From assembly GCA_023262335.1 (NCBI GenBank), contig JALRBE010000006.1, positions 1 to 30,528 of the forward strand: a DNA stretch of 30,528 nt, read 5' to 3'. The DNA is from Candidatus Saccharimonadia bacterium. Its GTDB lineage: Bacteria > Patescibacteriota > Saccharimonadia > Saccharimonadales > Saccharimonadaceae. The notes under the pieces were generated by a model, which saw only the letters and a program-made list of their open reading frames with translations, was not told the DNA's origin and ran no database searches. Every line of letters starts with the position of its first letter. The first letter of the stretch is position 1. Below are positions 29,348 through 30,528 of this stretch, one piece after another. Made by a program: the position numbers and the translations under genes.

Positions 29348-30528
29348 ATGAAACAGCCGCACCCACGACAGTCCATGAAAGATTGGAAATCGACCGCGAT
29401 GATGCGCTGGCCAAGTTTGTCGTACGCGGTGTTGCCAGCAGTCATCATCATCGTGACGTTCATTCTGGCGCTCAGTGGTTACGCGCTGATGACGCTGAAC
29501 ATCGACGTGTCGCGCGATCGGTACGCCACCAATCGGATGAGGGAGAACCAGATCCGCCTGAGCGGCGTGTTTGATTCATACGCGCATCTTTTATGGGGGA
29601 GTACGGGCAGGTTGCAGTCCGCTGATACCGATGAGGCATCATGGCAGCAGTTCGTCAGCTCGTTCGGGCTCGAAGAGAACTTCACGGGCCTCGAGTCACT
29701 CGGGCTCACGAGCGGCTCGACGATCGCCGACCAGCGCGTGGCGTACGTCAGCCCGAAGACCACGATGACCGAACAGGCGGTCGGCATTAACATCGGCGCC
29801 ATCGACACGCTGTCGGCAACGTTAGAACAGGCTGCGCGCACGGGCAAAGCGACCGTGAGCGATCCGGTTCCGAACCTGTTTTCGACCAAAGAGGAAGTGA
29901 CGAACCTGCGGACCGGGTTCTTGATGTTCGCCCCGTACTATGACAGGTCGCTGCCGCATGGCTCGCCCGACGAACGCCTGCAGGCCCTGCGCGGCTATAC
30001 CATCGCGCTGTTCCGCGGCGACATATTCTTCAACGAGGCCTACAAACAGAACGATTTGTCTCATACGACGATCGCCGCGTATTTGGGTGGCGTTGCTCCG
30101 GCAAACAAGCTGCACCAAAAAGGCACGAATCGCGACCAGCAGACGACCGTTTCGACGCAGCAGATCAACCTGTACGGCAAGACGTTCTCGTTCGTGTTCA
30201 CGTACGATACCGCCCATATGCTCAGCTGGTCGTTGACGTATTTGCCGCATACGATCTTGGTGACGACGTTGGTGGTCGGCATGCTGTTCGCGGGCGTGGC
30301 GGGGTATTTGCTGCGGAGCCGGTACCGACGGCTGATGTTCGAAAAAGAGCGCGACGTCAACTTCGCGAGGGACGAGATATTGTCGCTCGCTTCGCACCAG
30401 CTGCGAACCCCGGCGACAGGCGTCAAGCAGTACCTTGGCATGGTGCTGCAGGGCTTTGCCGGGGACGTGCCGGAAAAGCAGCGGGCGTACCTGGAACGAG
30501 CCTACGCCAGCAACAATCGGCAACTGCA
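29348..30528 (+). CDS. sensor histidine kinase with CHASE-like extracellular domain, C-terminus off the window edge
   Basis: The frame from the ATG at 29348 is open to the right edge (393 full codons). It has a membrane segment at about 27-48, an extracellular region of about 250 residues that resembles a CHASE ligand-binding domain (VSDPVPNLFS, RTGFLMFAPYYD, GDIFFNEAY), a second membrane segment at about 301-321, then the HisKA dimerisation domain with the phosphorylated His in LASHQLRTPATGVKQYLGM (about 352-370). The ATP-binding domain is cut off by the window edge. SHQLRTPATGVKQY-type kinases are common in Saccharibacteria. A response regulator may follow outside the window. Confidence 0.85.
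   Translation, partial: MKQPHPRQSMKDWKSTAMMRWPSLSYAVLPAVIIIVTFILALSGYALMTLNIDVSRDRYATNRMRENQIRLSGVFDSYAHLLWGSTGRLQSADTDEASWQQFVSSFGLEENFTGLESLGLTSGSTIADQRVAYVSPKTTMTEQAVGINIGAIDTLSATLEQAARTGKATVSDPVPNLFSTKEEVTNLRTGFLMFAPYYDRSLPHGSPDERLQALRGYTIALFRGDIFFNEAYKQNDLSHTTIAAYLGGVAPANKLHQKGTNRDQQTTVSTQQINLYGKTFSFVFTYDTAHMLSWSLTYLPHTILVTTLVVGMLFAGVAGYLLRSRYRRLMFEKERDVNFARDEILSLASHQLRTPATGVKQYLGMVLQGFAGDVPEKQRAYLERAYASNNRQL

Overview
The window is about 30.5 kb of gene-dense DNA with roughly 40 genes on both strands, very short gaps, many 1-29 bp overlaps, and a moderately high GC content with AT-rich regulatory gaps. The standard bacterial code fits: TGA is used as a stop. Several features point to an ultra-small Patescibacteria/CPR bacterium, most likely Candidatus Saccharibacteria (TM7): a SHQLRTP...GVKQYLGM-type histidine kinase, a shortened MetK, and salvage enzymes (Prs, Apt) with no de novo nucleotide genes in view. 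Many genes (DnaQ-UvrC/Cho fusion, FBP zinc-finger protein, KstD, leaderless promoters) look actinobacterium-like. The lineage is inferred from protein sequence only.

Layout. 1-3.3 kb (minus): a gene cut by the window edge, an HExxH protein, and an ArsR-regulated operon of a luciferase-like flavin monooxygenase and an F420-reductase-like NADP protein. 3.3-6.9 kb: a nucleotide-metabolism locus. prs and a small unknown gene run left; a winged-helix/Nudix regulator, apt and a second Nudix gene run right. Near-identical 17-18 bp operator-like repeats lie in inverted orientation on both sides of the regulator. 6.9-9.0 kb: a 2OG-Fe(II) oxygenase-like protein, a methyltransferase and folP. 9.0-15.3 kb: CsbD stress protein, patatin phospholipase, an OtsA-OtsB fusion for trehalose, a DUF4868 (KwaB-like) protein, a DUF1801 protein, a small unknown and CorA. 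15.3-18.8 kb: an SDR gene broken by one in-frame TAA, a 3-ketosteroid-dehydrogenase-like flavoprotein and a second F420-reductase-like gene behind a dyad operator. 18.9-25.6 kb: HhH protein, DnaQ-UvrC nuclease, LiaF-like membrane protein, an AlkA-type glycosylase, DUF4342, then a tight plus-strand run of FBP, histidine phosphatase, DUF1801, DUF427 and CysQ. 25.6-30.5 kb: mraY, a P-loop kinase, a SAM riboswitch in front of an unknown gene plus metK, a GlsB/YeaQ membrane protein, and a sensor histidine kinase running off the end.

Regulation is unusually readable. At least eleven genes have a TAnnnT-like -10 box exactly 6-7 bases before the ATG, so their mRNAs are probably leaderless. The two stress-type genes (csbD-like and glsB-like) each carry a CRP-like GTGA-N6-TCAC palindrome centred 29.5 bp before the -10 box, the geometry of a class II activator. 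The best candidate for an undescribed system is the HTH-Nudix regulator with its two inverted repeat arrays, placed to control both PRPP synthesis (prs) and PRPP use (apt).
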